From contig JAGAYI010000060.1 of assembly GCA_017940545.1 (NCBI GenBank), forward strand, positions 1 through 32,323: a stretch of DNA of 32,323 bases. Reading direction: 5' to 3'. The position numbers and the translations under genes were made by a program. The notes under the pieces were generated by a model. That model was given only the letters and a program-made list of their open reading frames with translations, was not told the DNA's origin and did not search any database. This stretch comes from Prevotella sp. (GTDB lineage Bacteria > Bacteroidota > Bacteroidia > Bacteroidales > Bacteroidaceae). This document shows positions 6,360 to 15,422 of this stretch, in pieces (within the stretch, counting starts at the first letter, position 1; the number at the start of each line of letters is the position of its first letter).

Positions 6360-7973
6360 CTATTCCCACTCGATGGTTGCGGGTGGCTTGGACGAGATGT
6401 CGTAGCAGACGCGGTTGACGCCACGCACCTTGTTGATAATCTCGTTGCTGACCTTGGCCATGAAGTCGTAGGGCAGATGGGCCCAGTCGGCCGTCATCGC
6501 GTCGGTCGAGGTAACGGCACGCAGGGCCACGGGGTGCTCGTAGGTACGCTCGTCGCCCATGACGCCAACGCTGCGGACGGTGCTCAGCAGGATGGCTCCC
6601 GCCTGCCATACCTTGTCATAGAGGCTGATGCCGTCGATGTCCGTATATTCGCGGAGGCCACGGATGTAGATGTCGTCAGCATCCTGCAGGATACGTACTT
6701 TTTCACGCGTGATGTCTCCCAATATGCGTACAGCCAAGCCCGGCCCTGGGAACGGGTGACGCGAAATCAGGTGTTCGGGCATTCCTAACTGACGACCCAC
6801 GCGGCGCACCTCGTCCTTGAAGAGCCACTTCAAGGGTTCACACAGCTGCAGGTTCATCTCCTTGGGCAGTCCGCCGACGTTATGGTGGCTCTTGATGACC
6901 TTGCCCGTGATGTTGAGCGACTCGATGCGGTCGGGATAGATGGTGCCCTGTGCCAGCCAGCGGGCATCGGTAATCTTCTTGGCCTCGGCATTGAACACTT
7001 CGACGAAGTCGCGGCCGATAATCTTGCGCTTCTGCTCGGGGTCGGTAACACCTTCCAGGTCAGCAAAGAACTTTTCTGAGGCATCTACGCCAATGACGTT
7101 CAGTCCCAGGCCCTGATAGTCGTCCATGACCTGCCGGAACTCGTTCTTGCGCAGCATGCCGTGGTCAACAAAGATACATGTCAGTCGCTGACCGATGGCA
7201 CGGTTGAGCAACACTGCTGCCACACTCGAGTCCACACCTCCCGACAGGCCGAGTATCACACGGTCGTCGCCCAACTGCTGTTTCAGCTCGGCTACCGTAG
7301 TATCTACGAAGCTTGCGGCACTCCAATTCTGTTTTGAGCCGCAGATATCGACGACAAAGTTGTGGAGCAGCTGTCTGCCTTGCATGGTGTGAAACACCTC
7401 CGGATGGAACTGGACGGCGAAGACGGGAGCATTGAGTGAAATAGGCGACGGAGCGTCGGGAATGGAATTGGCCACCGCTGTACCGGAAGGGCACCAGAAG
7501 GCGGCATTCTGCACATCTTTTGTAGAACCGATGACCTTGAAGCCGTCGGGAATGGCGGTGATGGTGTCACCATGCGACATCCATACCTGCGAACCCTTCT
7601 CGAAACCCTTGAAGAGGGGATTCTCCAGGTCGATGGTCTCCAAGTGGGCACGACCGTACTCGCGCGAGTCAGCTTTCTCCACCTTGCCGCCAAGGGTGTG
7701 CGAAATGAACTGCGCACCATAGCAGATGCCCAGTACGGGCAAGCGGCCTACGAACTGCGACAGATCGACCTTAAAAGCCTCCGGGTCGTGTACTGAATAG
7801 GGCGAACCAGAGAGAATGACTCCTATGATGGAGCCTGATTGCAAATCTGCCTCAACCGTGTGAAACTTGTTGTAAGGCAGAATCTCGCAGAAAGTGTCGA
7901 GTTCGCGGACGCGGCGACCAATCAGCTGAGTGGTCTGCGAACCGAAATCGAGGATAATGATTTTCTGTTGCAT
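6360..7973 (-). CDS. guaA: GMP synthase (glutamine-hydrolysing)
   Basis: GuaA converts XMP, ATP and glutamine to GMP, the last step of guanine nucleotide synthesis. The 537-residue product starts [20 protein letters not shown]. The N-terminal class I glutamine amidotransferase has GICYGAQ (nucleophile Cys near residue 84) and the His-Glu pair in FAVQFHPEV. The ATP pyrophosphatase domain has the PP-loop [10 protein letters not shown]. The C-terminal dimerisation domain ends [10 protein letters not shown], the canonical GuaA tail. I chose the Met at 7971-7973; the open frame extends 15 codons upstream into the end of the neighbouring murU-like gene. The gap to that gene is 4 bases, so the two are co-transcribed. 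Length is usual for the family. Confidence 0.97.
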   Translation of the reverse strand: MQQKIIILDFGSQTTQLIGRRVRELDTFCEILPYNKFHTVEADLQSGSIIGVILSGSPYSVHDPEAFKVDLSQFVGRLPVLGICYGAQFISHTLGGKVEKADSREYGRAHLETIDLENPLFKGFEKGSQVWMSHGDTITAIPDGFKVIGSTKDVQNAAFWCPSGTAVANSIPDAPSPISLNAPVFAVQFHPEVFHTMQGRQLLHNFVVDICGSKQNWSAASFVDTTVAELKQQLGDDRVILGLSGGVDSSVAAVLLNRAIGQRLTCIFVDHGMLRKNEFRQVMDDYQGLGLNVIGVDASEKFFADLEGVTDPEQKRKIIGRDFVEVFNAEAKKITDARWLAQGTIYPDRIESLNITGKVIKSHHNVGGLPKEMNLQLCEPLKWLFKDEVRRVGRQLGMPEHLISRHPFPGPGLAVRILGDITREKVRILQDADDIYIRGLREYTDIDGISLYDKVWQAGAILLSTVRSVGVMGDERTYEHPVALRAVTSTDAMTADWAHLPYDFMAKVSNEIINKVRGVNRVCYDISSKPPATIEWE

Positions 7974-7977
7974 ATAT

Positions 7978-8718
7978 TTATATGATTTTAATAAATTCTT
8001 CTGCTTGGTCCAGAGCATCGAGCTTGCCTACGTCGAGCACCTGCAGGTCGTCCTTGATGCATCCGTAAATACGGGAGCGGTGACAGGTGGAGAGGTAGAA
8101 GTCGATGATGCTGAACTTATCGGGGAAACGCTCCATGAGCGGAAACAGCCGGGGCGAGAAGCTATGGATGCCGCTGAAGGCAAAGGCGTTAAGTGAGGAG
8201 TGGTTTCCCTGCCGCAGCCACGGATAGGGGCTCTTCACCTCTCCCGTCTCAACATTGGTCCATCCCATCAGCCGCATGCTGTTGTCGAACAGCAGGTAGC
8301 GCTTGGTCTTACGCCGGCTGACTAACAGCACGGCATCCTCGTCGGGCTCGTGTTGACGGGCGAACCACCCATAGTCAACATTGTCAAGGATATCGACGTT
8401 ATGAATAAGTATGGGTGCATCGTCGTCGAACAGCGGTGCAGCCTTCTTCAGTCCGCCGCCCGTGTCGAGCAGTTGGCTGCTTTCATCGCTGATGCGCACG
8501 ATGGGGGCATAGTCTTGCTGAGCCACATGGTCAACAATCTGCTGTGCGAAATGATGGACATTGACCACAAAGCGACCGTACCCCTGCGACTGTAATTTGC
8601 GGATGTTACGGTCAAGCAGCGGCACTCCGCCCACCGGAACCAGTGCCTTGGGCATGGTGTCGGTCAGGGGCTTCAGTCTTGTGCCTAACCCTGCAGCCAG
8701 TATCATTGCTTGTTTCAT
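7978..8718 (-). CDS. Sugar-1-phosphate nucleotidyltransferase, MurU-like
   Basis: The 246-residue protein begins [20 protein letters not shown], the nucleotide-binding signature of the NTP-transferase family. [24 protein letters not shown] and HNVDILDN follow, the last being the metal-binding region. The short length without an acyltransferase repeat and the TGGG segment resemble MurU, which makes UDP-MurNAc from MurNAc-1-phosphate in peptidoglycan recycling. The presence of an AmgK-like kinase gene 0.6 kb away supports that over a generic sugar role. I used the Met at 8716-8718, since translation from the earlier Met at 8748 adds a hydrophobic, non-family stretch. A promoter -7 box ends five bases before this ATG. 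It is co-transcribed with guaA. Confidence 0.8.
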   Translation of the reverse strand: MKQAMILAAGLGTRLKPLTDTMPKALVPVGGVPLLDRNIRKLQSQGYGRFVVNVHHFAQQIVDHVAQQDYAPIVRISDESSQLLDTGGGLKKAAPLFDDDAPILIHNVDILDNVDYGWFARQHEPDEDAVLLVSRRKTKRYLLFDNSMRLMGWTNVETGEVKSPYPWLRQGNHSSLNAFAFSGIHSFSPRLFPLMERFPDKFSIIDFYLSTCHRSRIYGCIKDDLQVLDVGKLDALDQAEEFIKII

Positions 8719-8723
8719 GGCTA

Positions 8724-8754
8724 CAAAATTACAAATAAAAGAGAACAAAGCAAA
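8724..8754 (-). promoter_or_regulatory. Promoter of murU-guaA, nearly leaderless
   Basis: On the minus strand TTTG (8751-8754), a 19-base spacer and TAATTTTG (8724-8731) fit the Bacteroidetes promoter. The ATG follows after only TAGCC, so the transcript probably starts at or next to the start codon. Confidence 0.6.
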
Positions 8755-8771
8755 ATTATATTAAGCAAAAT

Positions 8772-8802
8772 TTTGTCATTGCGGAAATTATCATTACCTT
8801 TG
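8772..8802 (+). promoter_or_regulatory. Promoter of the outer-membrane barrel gene
   Basis: TTTG (8772-8775), 19 bases and TACCTTTG (8795-8802) form a full-consensus Bacteroidetes promoter, 26 bases before the ATG at 8828. Confidence 0.8.
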
Positions 8803-8827
8803 CAAAACGTTTTTAAATCAAGTTAAG

Positions 8828-9295
8828 ATGAAAAAAGTATTTTTAGCATTCGCCTTGGCACTCATCAGCATGGGGGCTATGGCACAAAGTAAGGGAGACA
8901 TTGCCGCTGGCGTGAAGCTTCTTTATGGTACAGAGGTTAAGAACATTGGTGCCGGTGCACGCTTCCAGTACATGCTGACCGACAATCTGCGCGGTGAGGG
9001 CAGTTTCGACTATTTCTTTGAGAAGCATGACGTGAACATGTGGAACATCAATGCAAACGTGCACTACCTCTGCCCCATAGCCGAGAGCACCAAGGTGTAT
9101 CCGCTGCTCGGCGTGGGTATTGCCAATGCCTATACCGATATGGTTCACAACTCCATCCACTTCTGCATGAATCTGGGTGCCGGCATTCAGCAGGACTTGG
9201 CCACCGACCTGGCCATCGACTTTGAGGCCAAGTACCAGTTTATTACTCACCACAGCCAGTTCGTGGCCGCCATCGGCGTGATTTATAAATTCTAA
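8828..9295 (+). CDS. Outer-membrane beta-barrel protein (small porin-like)
   Basis: The 155-residue product has a signal peptide, MKKVFLAFALALISMGAMA, cleaved before QSKGD. It then shows alternating short beta strands with aromatic ends (AAGVKLLYG, AGARFQYML, GSFDYFFEK, NINANVHYL, YPLLGVGIANAY, CMNLGAGIQQDL, IDFEAKYQF) and ends VAAIGVIYKF. A C-terminal Phe is typical of barrel insertion signals. The size fits an eight-stranded OmpA/OmpX-like barrel. It is a single-gene unit with its own promoter, divergent from murU and convergent with the amgK-rapZ fusion gene (11 bases between the ends). Specific function is unknown. Confidence 0.82.
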   Translation: MKKVFLAFALALISMGAMAQSKGDIAAGVKLLYGTEVKNIGAGARFQYMLTDNLRGEGSFDYFFEKHDVNMWNINANVHYLCPIAESTKVYPLLGVGIANAYTDMVHNSIHFCMNLGAGIQQDLATDLAIDFEAKYQFITHHSQFVAAIGVIYKF

Positions 9296-9306
9296 GAGAC
9301 ACTACT

Positions 9307-10869
9307 TTATTTCGTGGCCGGCAGCACCTGACTGATGTGCTGCTCCCGATGACAGATACGCACCTCTATGCCAAACTTGGCATGGAGGTGTTCTGCTAAA
9401 TGCTGGGCAGAATAGACAGAGCGATGCTGTCCGCCCGTGCAGCCGAACGAAAACATCAGACTGGTGAAGCCTCGCTGAATGTAACGGCGCACATGGGCGT
9501 CAGCCAGTTTATAGACACTATCCAGGAAGGTCAGTATCTCGCCATCGTCCTCCAGGAATCGGATGACCGGCTCGTCAAGTCCCGTCAACTGCTTATAGGG
9601 TTCGTAACGGCCGGGGTTGTGCGTGGAGCGGCAGTCGAACACATAGCCGCCGCCATTGCCACTCTCGTCGTCAGGGATGCCCTTGCGGTAGGAAAAGCTG
9701 AACACCTTGACCACCAGCGGTCCCTGGGCATCGTACTTGGAGAACGTGGCCGGTCCGTCCTGCGGGTGCGGATGATAGGGATTTCTTTCCGTTACCTTAA
9801 AGCCATCAGCACGGCTACCGGTAACATTGAGCAACTGGAACTGAGGCAGCTCCGTCAGTTGCTGCAACAGGGACACCAGGTATGGATAGGGGAATTTACT
9901 TACCTGCAGCAACTCGCGCAGGTTCTGCATGGCTGGCGGTATGGAATCAATGAAATGACGCTTTCGCTCAAAATAGCCCCGGAAACCGTAAGCTCCCAAC
10001 ACCTGCAAAGTGCGGAACAGCACAAAGAGCGACAGGCGTGCCACAAAGTGGTGAGGTGTAGGAACCTCGGTATAGTTTTTCAGTTCATTATAGTACTCAT
10101 ACACCAGTTCGCGACGCAACTTGTAAGGATAGCGGGCACTGGCCTGCCACAGGAACGAGGCCAAGTCATAGTAGAACGGTCCCTTGCGACCTCCCTGAAA
10201 ATCAATAAAATAGGGATTGAGTACCGGTTGCTGCGAATTAGGCGACGGCTCTTCCACCAGCATAATGTTACGAGCCTGGAAGTCACGGTAGAGGAAAGCC
10301 TCACAGGGTTCACTCGTCAGGTCTTTCGCCAGCAAACGGAAGTCGGCTTCCAGCTTCAGCTCGTGGAAGTCCAGCTCGGTAGCTTTCAGGAAACAATACT
10401 TGAAATAGTTGAGGTCGAAGAGTACGCTGTCAATATCGAACTCTGCCTGCGGATAACATTGAGTGAAGTCCAGCTCGCGGGCTCCCCTCATCTGGATATT
10501 AGGCAATTGGCGGATGGTGCGTCTCAGCAGTTCCTGCTCCTTCAACGTATATCGGCCGCCTGCCTCACGGCCACCGCGGATAGCATCGAAGAGCGACACG
10601 CTGCCAAGGTCGGTCTGCAGATAGCGAAGCTCGTCATTGCTCACGGCCAACAGCTGCGGCACAGGTAACTGGCGCTTGACGAAATGACGGCAGAGATAGA
10701 CAAAGGCATGATTCTCGTCGCGGCTGGTGCCGATAACACCAATCACACTTTTCCCGGCGCCATCAGTCAGTCGGTAATAGGACCGGTTGCTGCCCGCCCC
10801 CGGCAGTTTTTCTATGGAAGCAGGCTCTGCCCCACTCCATGACCTGTATAACTCAGTCAGCTGTTTCAT
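9307..10869 (-). CDS. Fusion of AmgK-like sugar kinase and RapZ C-terminal domain
   Basis: This 520-residue protein joins two domains. Residues ~1-330 are an APH-type phosphotransferase: GAGSNRSYYRL near the nucleotide site, YRDFQARNIML as the catalytic loop (as in AmgK, with RD rather than HGD) and FIDFQGGRKGPFYYDLASFLW as the metal site. Residues ~390-515 match the C-terminal half of RapZ: YVFDCRSTHNPGRYE, QLTGLDEPVIRFL and FGCTGGQHRSVYSAQHL. AmgK phosphorylates MurNAc/GlcNAc at the anomeric position; RapZ's C-terminal domain senses glucosamine-6-phosphate in E. coli. I chose the Met at 10867-10869; the frame extends upstream into the preceding small gene, which it overlaps by 17 bases. The RapZ N-terminal ATPase is absent. 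Confidence 0.88.
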   Translation of the reverse strand: MKQLTELYRSWSGAEPASIEKLPGAGSNRSYYRLTDGAGKSVIGVIGTSRDENHAFVYLCRHFVKRQLPVPQLLAVSNDELRYLQTDLGSVSLFDAIRGGREAGGRYTLKEQELLRRTIRQLPNIQMRGARELDFTQCYPQAEFDIDSVLFDLNYFKYCFLKATELDFHELKLEADFRLLAKDLTSEPCEAFLYRDFQARNIMLVEEPSPNSQQPVLNPYFIDFQGGRKGPFYYDLASFLWQASARYPYKLRRELVYEYYNELKNYTEVPTPHHFVARLSLFVLFRTLQVLGAYGFRGYFERKRHFIDSIPPAMQNLRELLQVSKFPYPYLVSLLQQLTELPQFQLLNVTGSRADGFKVTERNPYHPHPQDGPATFSKYDAQGPLVVKVFSFSYRKGIPDDESGNGGGYVFDCRSTHNPGRYEPYKQLTGLDEPVIRFLEDDGEILTFLDSVYKLADAHVRRYIQRGFTSLMFSFGCTGGQHRSVYSAQHLAEHLHAKFGIEVRICHREQHISQVLPATK

Positions 10870-11041
10870 CGTCGTGGTTCTCCTCTTTCTCTTCAAACTT
10901 ACTGACCAGCACATGTTCGGCCAGCACCAACAGGATGACAATGCCCAGCGTCATGAGGTAGCTTTTCGTCAGCCAAAACAATCCTACAATAGCTACCGCT
11001 ATCATGAGAATCTCTATCAATATCCACTTTTGCAGTTTCAT
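10853..11041 (-). CDS. Small two-helix membrane protein before amgK-rapZ
   Basis: The 62-residue product MKLQKWILIEILMIAVAIVG then LFWLTKSYLMTLGIVILLVL has two adjacent hydrophobic helices (about residues 5-24 and 28-46) and an acidic tail, KFEEKEENHDDETAD. It is therefore probably an inner-membrane hairpin. The Met at 11039-11041 follows a promoter by only five bases; the longer frame up to 11131 would cross a terminator and is unlikely. Its end overlaps the start of the kinase-RapZ gene by 17 bases, so the two are translationally coupled. No family is recognised. Confidence 0.65.
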   Translation of the reverse strand: MKLQKWILIEILMIAVAIVGLFWLTKSYLMTLGIVILLVLAEHVLVSKFEEKEENHDDETAD

Positions 11042-11046
11042 GCCCG

Positions 11047-11078
11047 CGAAGGTAGCAATTTTCCGTGAAACGACCAAA
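11047..11078 (-). promoter_or_regulatory. Promoter of the small membrane protein-amgK-rapZ operon
   Basis: On the minus strand TTTG (11075-11078), 20 bases and TACCTTCG (11047-11054, one base off TAnnTTTG) are followed after CGGGC by the ATG at 11041. As at murU, the transcript would be leaderless or nearly so. Confidence 0.55.
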
Positions 11079-11084
11079 TAAATA

Positions 11085-11228
11085 GAAAAAAAAGAACCGA
11101 GTGTCTCACGACATCCGGTTTCTAAAAACAAACTACTTAAAAACTAATCTACTAAAACAAATCAAAATTCTTTTCTCCTTTCACTCTATAATCATATTCA
11201 TGTCTGGTCTTCACTAAGTGTCTGAATG
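11085..11228 (-). ncRNA. Candidate small RNA, about 140 nt
   Basis: A perfect promoter (11235-11265) predicts a minus-strand start near 11228. About 110 bases later a hairpin forms: AACCGGATGTC (11110-11120) pairs with GACACTCGGTT (11095-11105), with one G-U and one mismatch and a GTGA loop. It is followed by CTTTTTTTTC, a strong U-tract. No ORF of note lies between. This arrangement is that of an independent small RNA. Alternatively it is a leader with an attenuator for the downstream membrane-protein gene, although that gene has its own promoter box. Confidence 0.5.
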
Positions 11229-11234
11229 ACAATG

Positions 11235-11265
11235 CAAAGATAAAGACTTTGGAAATTAATTCAAA
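11235..11265 (-). promoter_or_regulatory. Full-consensus promoter upstream of the candidate sRNA
   Basis: On the minus strand TTTG (11262-11265), a 19-base spacer and TATCTTTG (11235-11242) match the Bacteroidetes consensus exactly. The nearest start codon of a real gene on this strand is almost 190 bases downstream, beyond a terminator. Confidence 0.7.
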
Positions 11266-11304
11266 ACATTTCCATGCAAAAATGAATATTTATTGATTTA
11301 TGTC

Positions 11305-11342
11305 AAAGCGGGGAACTGTTTTCGCTAACAATTCCCCGCTTT
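11305..11342 (-). terminator. Hairpin after groEL, bidirectional terminator
   Basis: AAAGCGGGGAA (11305-11315) pairs perfectly with TTCCCCGCTTT (11332-11342). It begins about 50 bases after the groEL stop. T-rich sequence follows on both strands (TTTTTG on plus, TTTGACAT on minus). Confidence 0.75.
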
Positions 11343-11393
11343 TTGTCAAGTTGAGATTACAATTTCGTTTACATATTGCAATCAGTCAGTATT

Positions 11394-13046
<1,653 letters not shown>

Positions 13047-13054
13047 TTACCTTT

Positions 13055-13327
13055 TTACTTTTCAATGACAGCCAACACGTCAGACTGACGCATCATCAAA
13101 TACTTCTCGCCCTCAAACTCCAGTTCTGTGCCAGAGTATTTGCCATAGAGCACTTCGTCGCCGGCCTTGAGCACCATCTCTTCGTCCTTGGTGCCATTGC
13201 CTGTGGCTATAATCTTACCATGAAGTGGTTTCTCCTTGGCGGTGTCGGGAATAATGATTCCACCGACTTTTTCTTCTGCAGGTGCCGGCAATACCAGCAC
13301 GCGGTCTGCTAATGGTTTGATGTTCAT
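13055..13327 (-). CDS. groES: Co-chaperonin GroES (Hsp10)
   Basis: GroES is the heptameric lid of the GroEL cage. The 90-residue product begins [20 protein letters not shown], contains [13 protein letters not shown] (the mobile loop region that binds GroEL) and [13 protein letters not shown], and ends [14 protein letters not shown]. It is first in the groES-groEL operon. No CIRCE element is visible upstream; instead a dyad with a sigma-54-like element lies 67-107 bases upstream. Confidence 0.98.
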   Translation of the reverse strand: MNIKPLADRVLVLPAPAEEKVGGIIIPDTAKEKPLHGKIIATGNGTKDEEMVLKAGDEVLYGKYSGTELEFEGEKYLMMRQSDVLAVIEK

Positions 13328-13393
13328 AATACTTAATATTTAATTGTTTGACTTTAATTTAAATATGTTGTTCAAGTGTTTCTGCCCATGTTC

Positions 13394-13434
13394 TGCCAAA
13401 ACCGTGCCAGTTTAACGGAACTGACACTTTGGCA
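13394..13434 (-). promoter_or_regulatory. Sigma-54-like -24/-12 element inside a dyad, groES promoter region
   Basis: On the minus strand 13394-13409 reads TGGCACG-GTTT-TGGCA. This fits the sigma-54 pattern TGGCACG-N4-TTGC with one mismatch (G for T) and with the GG and GC pairs at the right spacing. Transcription would start near 13383, about 55 bases before groES. The same bases belong to a nested inverted repeat: TGCCAAA (13394-13400) with TTTGGCA (13428-13434), and GTGCCAGTT (13404-13412) with AACTGACAC (13419-13427, one mismatch). No TAnnTTTG box is seen in the leader. Confidence 0.5.
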
Positions 13435-13528
13435 CACGTAACCGCCGAAATGTAAAAATAACGTCAGACCGGGATATGATACCCACCAGGATACTTACAT
13501 TCGAAAGTAAAAATAAATCGGCAATTAT

Positions 13529-13559
13529 TTTGTACTTTACTCACTTATTCGTATCTTTG
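13529..13559 (+). promoter_or_regulatory. Promoter of the sppA-lpxK-punA-thiL operon
   Basis: TTTG (13529-13532), 19 bases and TATCTTTG (13552-13559) are a consensus Bacteroidetes promoter, 27 bases before the sppA ATG. The spacer end, CTCACTTATTCG, is identical to that of the btuB promoter at 23788. Confidence 0.8.
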
Positions 13560-13586
13560 CAACGTATTCACAACTATAAAATAAAC

Positions 13587-15374
13587 ATGAAAGATTTTTT
13601 GAAGTACACCTTCGCCACTGTTACAGGCATCATTATCTTTGCATTAGTGGTTGGCATGATTTGCGTTATTTCGCTCGTCGGCATGGCAGCGTCAAGTAGC
13701 GCAACAGTAAACGTCAAGGACAATTCCGTCTTTGTGATGAAACTAAACGGCCTGGTTAATGAACGGGCAAATGAGGACATGGGCATGATCAGCATGTTTG
13801 CAGGCAACGACATCAACGTGCTCGGGCTGGATGACATTCTGGCATCAGTCGGGAAGGCTAAAGAGAACGATGAGATAAAAGGCATTTATATCGAGGCCGG
13901 TGCCGTGGAGTTCGATTCGTATGCTACTGCGCAGGCGCTCCGCGACGCTCTGGCAGACTTCAAGAAGAGCGGCAAGTGGATTGTAGCCTACGGCGACGAA
14001 TACATGCAGATGAGCTACTGGCTGGCCTCTGTTGCCGACGAGGTGTATCTGAGCCCATTAGGGATGCTTGACTTCAAGGGTCTTGGCCGTAAGGCTGAAT
14101 ACGATACGGGCCTGTTGGATAAAATCGGTGTGAAGTATCAGGCTGTACGTGTCGGTAAATATAAGAGCTACGTGGAGTCGCGAACCCGCAAAGACATGAG
14201 TCCCGAAGACCGAGAGCAGCGCCTTGCTTACATGCAGGGAGTATGGAACCGCATGCTGAAGGATATTTCAGAAAGCCGCAAGGTCAGCGCAGAGGCCCTG
14301 AACCAGCTGGCCAACGACAGCATCGTGGCTTTTGCCGACCCGCAGGACTACATCAAGGCCAAACTGGTGGACAAGCTGATTTATCCTGACGAGCTGAAGA
14401 CTATCATCAAGAAGAAGCTGGCCATTGACGACGACAAGGACATTCCGCAGATGATGCTCAGCGAGATGACGAGCGTAAAGAGCACGAAGAAAGACGACGG
14501 CGAAAAGATTGCCATCTACTATGCCGTCGGCGAGATTAACGATACCGACCTGAGCAGCTTTACTGGCAGCGAGAGCATTGTGGGGAACACCATGAGCGAG
14601 GACCTGAACAAGCTGGCTGACGATGAAGACGTGAAAGCGGTGGTCATCCGTGTCAACTCTCCCGGTGGCAGCGCTGTTGCTTCCGAGAAGATATGGCGTG
14701 CCGTAAAACAGCTCAAGGCCAAGAAACCCGTTGTAGTGTCTATGGGCGGTGTGGCAGCATCAGGAGGATACATGATCAGTGCCGGTGCTGACTACATCTT
14801 CGCTGAGCCTACCACGATTACCGGTTCCATTGGTATCTTCGGCCTGATTCCGAACTTCAACGGACTTCTTACTGACAAGTTGGGCATTACGTTCGACGAT
14901 GTCACAACCAACACCTATACCAACTACATGGAAAATCTCGTACTGTCGAAGGAGAACAGCAAGGAACTTCAATTCATGCAAAGTTATGTTGACCGTGGCT
15001 ACGACAAATTCCTGACCATTGTTGCCGACGGACGCAAGATGAAGAAGGAACAGGTGAACGAGATAGCACAGGGCCGCGTATGGCTGGCTACCGACGCACT
15101 GCCCATCAAACTTGTTGACAAGCTGGGCTCTCTTGACGACGCCGTCAAGAAGGCTGCCGAACTGGCTAAGCTGGACGATTACTATACAGCGACCTACCCA
15201 GCCAAGTCTAACTGGTTTGACACACTGATGGAACAGGAGAAAAAAGGTTCATACCTTGATGCCGAACTGCGCAACATTCTTGGCGACCACTACAACGAAT
15301 GGGTCTTCCTGCGCACCATCAACAAGCGGAACAAGCTGCAGGCACGTCTGCCTTTCTCCACAAGGGTGAAATAA
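13587..15374 (+). CDS. sppA: Signal peptide peptidase SppA, long (protease IV) form
   Basis: SppA is a membrane-bound serine protease that degrades cleaved signal peptides. The 595-residue protein has an N-terminal membrane helix (about residues 8-32, TVTGIIIFALVVGMICVISL). Two S49 protease domains follow. The general-base Lys lies in VGKYKSYVE (K193) and the nucleophile Ser in GVAASGGYMIS (S392). RVNSPGGS is the conserved loop of the second domain. The start is the ATG at 13587, which follows the promoter by 27 bases; the open frame before it is not translated sequence. It is the first gene of a four-gene operon. The catalytic pair split over two domains is as in E. coli protease IV. Confidence 0.95.
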   Translation: MKDFLKYTFATVTGIIIFALVVGMICVISLVGMAASSSATVNVKDNSVFVMKLNGLVNERANEDMGMISMFAGNDINVLGLDDILASVGKAKENDEIKGIYIEAGAVEFDSYATAQALRDALADFKKSGKWIVAYGDEYMQMSYWLASVADEVYLSPLGMLDFKGLGRKAEYDTGLLDKIGVKYQAVRVGKYKSYVESRTRKDMSPEDREQRLAYMQGVWNRMLKDISESRKVSAEALNQLANDSIVAFADPQDYIKAKLVDKLIYPDELKTIIKKKLAIDDDKDIPQMMLSEMTSVKSTKKDDGEKIAIYYAVGEINDTDLSSFTGSESIVGNTMSEDLNKLADDEDVKAVVIRVNSPGGSAVASEKIWRAVKQLKAKKPVVVSMGGVAASGGYMISAGADYIFAEPTTITGSIGIFGLIPNFNGLLTDKLGITFDDVTTNTYTNYMENLVLSKENSKELQFMQSYVDRGYDKFLTIVADGRKMKKEQVNEIAQGRVWLATDALPIKLVDKLGSLDDAVKKAAELAKLDDYYTATYPAKSNWFDTLMEQEKKGSYLDAELRNILGDHYNEWVFLRTINKRNKLQARLPFSTRVK

Positions 15375-15422
15375 GGAAAGCAGGCAATTCCTCTCATGCG
15401 CGCGTAGATAAATAAGGTATAG

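Larger units (their letters stand above)
11042..11393. other. Gene-free region between groEL and the amgK operon
   Basis: These 352 bases contain no protein gene. They hold, on the minus strand, the groEL-side hairpin (11305-11342), a full promoter (11235-11265), a candidate sRNA ending in an intrinsic terminator (11085-11121) and a second promoter (11047-11078) for the small membrane-protein gene. One five-codon-plus ORF (MNMIIE) inside the sRNA is probably fortuitous. Confidence 0.7.

Noticed and set aside
9400-10668. A 422-codon plus-strand frame opposite the amgK-rapZ fusion
   Set aside because: Antisense to a gene with clear motifs on the other strand; the product is low in recognisable structure and has no promoter.
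9307-10869. Calling the whole protein an RNase adaptor RapZ
   Set aside because: The RapZ N-terminal P-loop ATPase domain is missing and replaced by a sugar kinase; only the C-terminal domain matches.
13328-13430. CIRCE/HrcA operator before groES
   Set aside because: The TTAGCACTC-N9-GAGTGCTAA pattern is absent; the dyad there has a different sequence.
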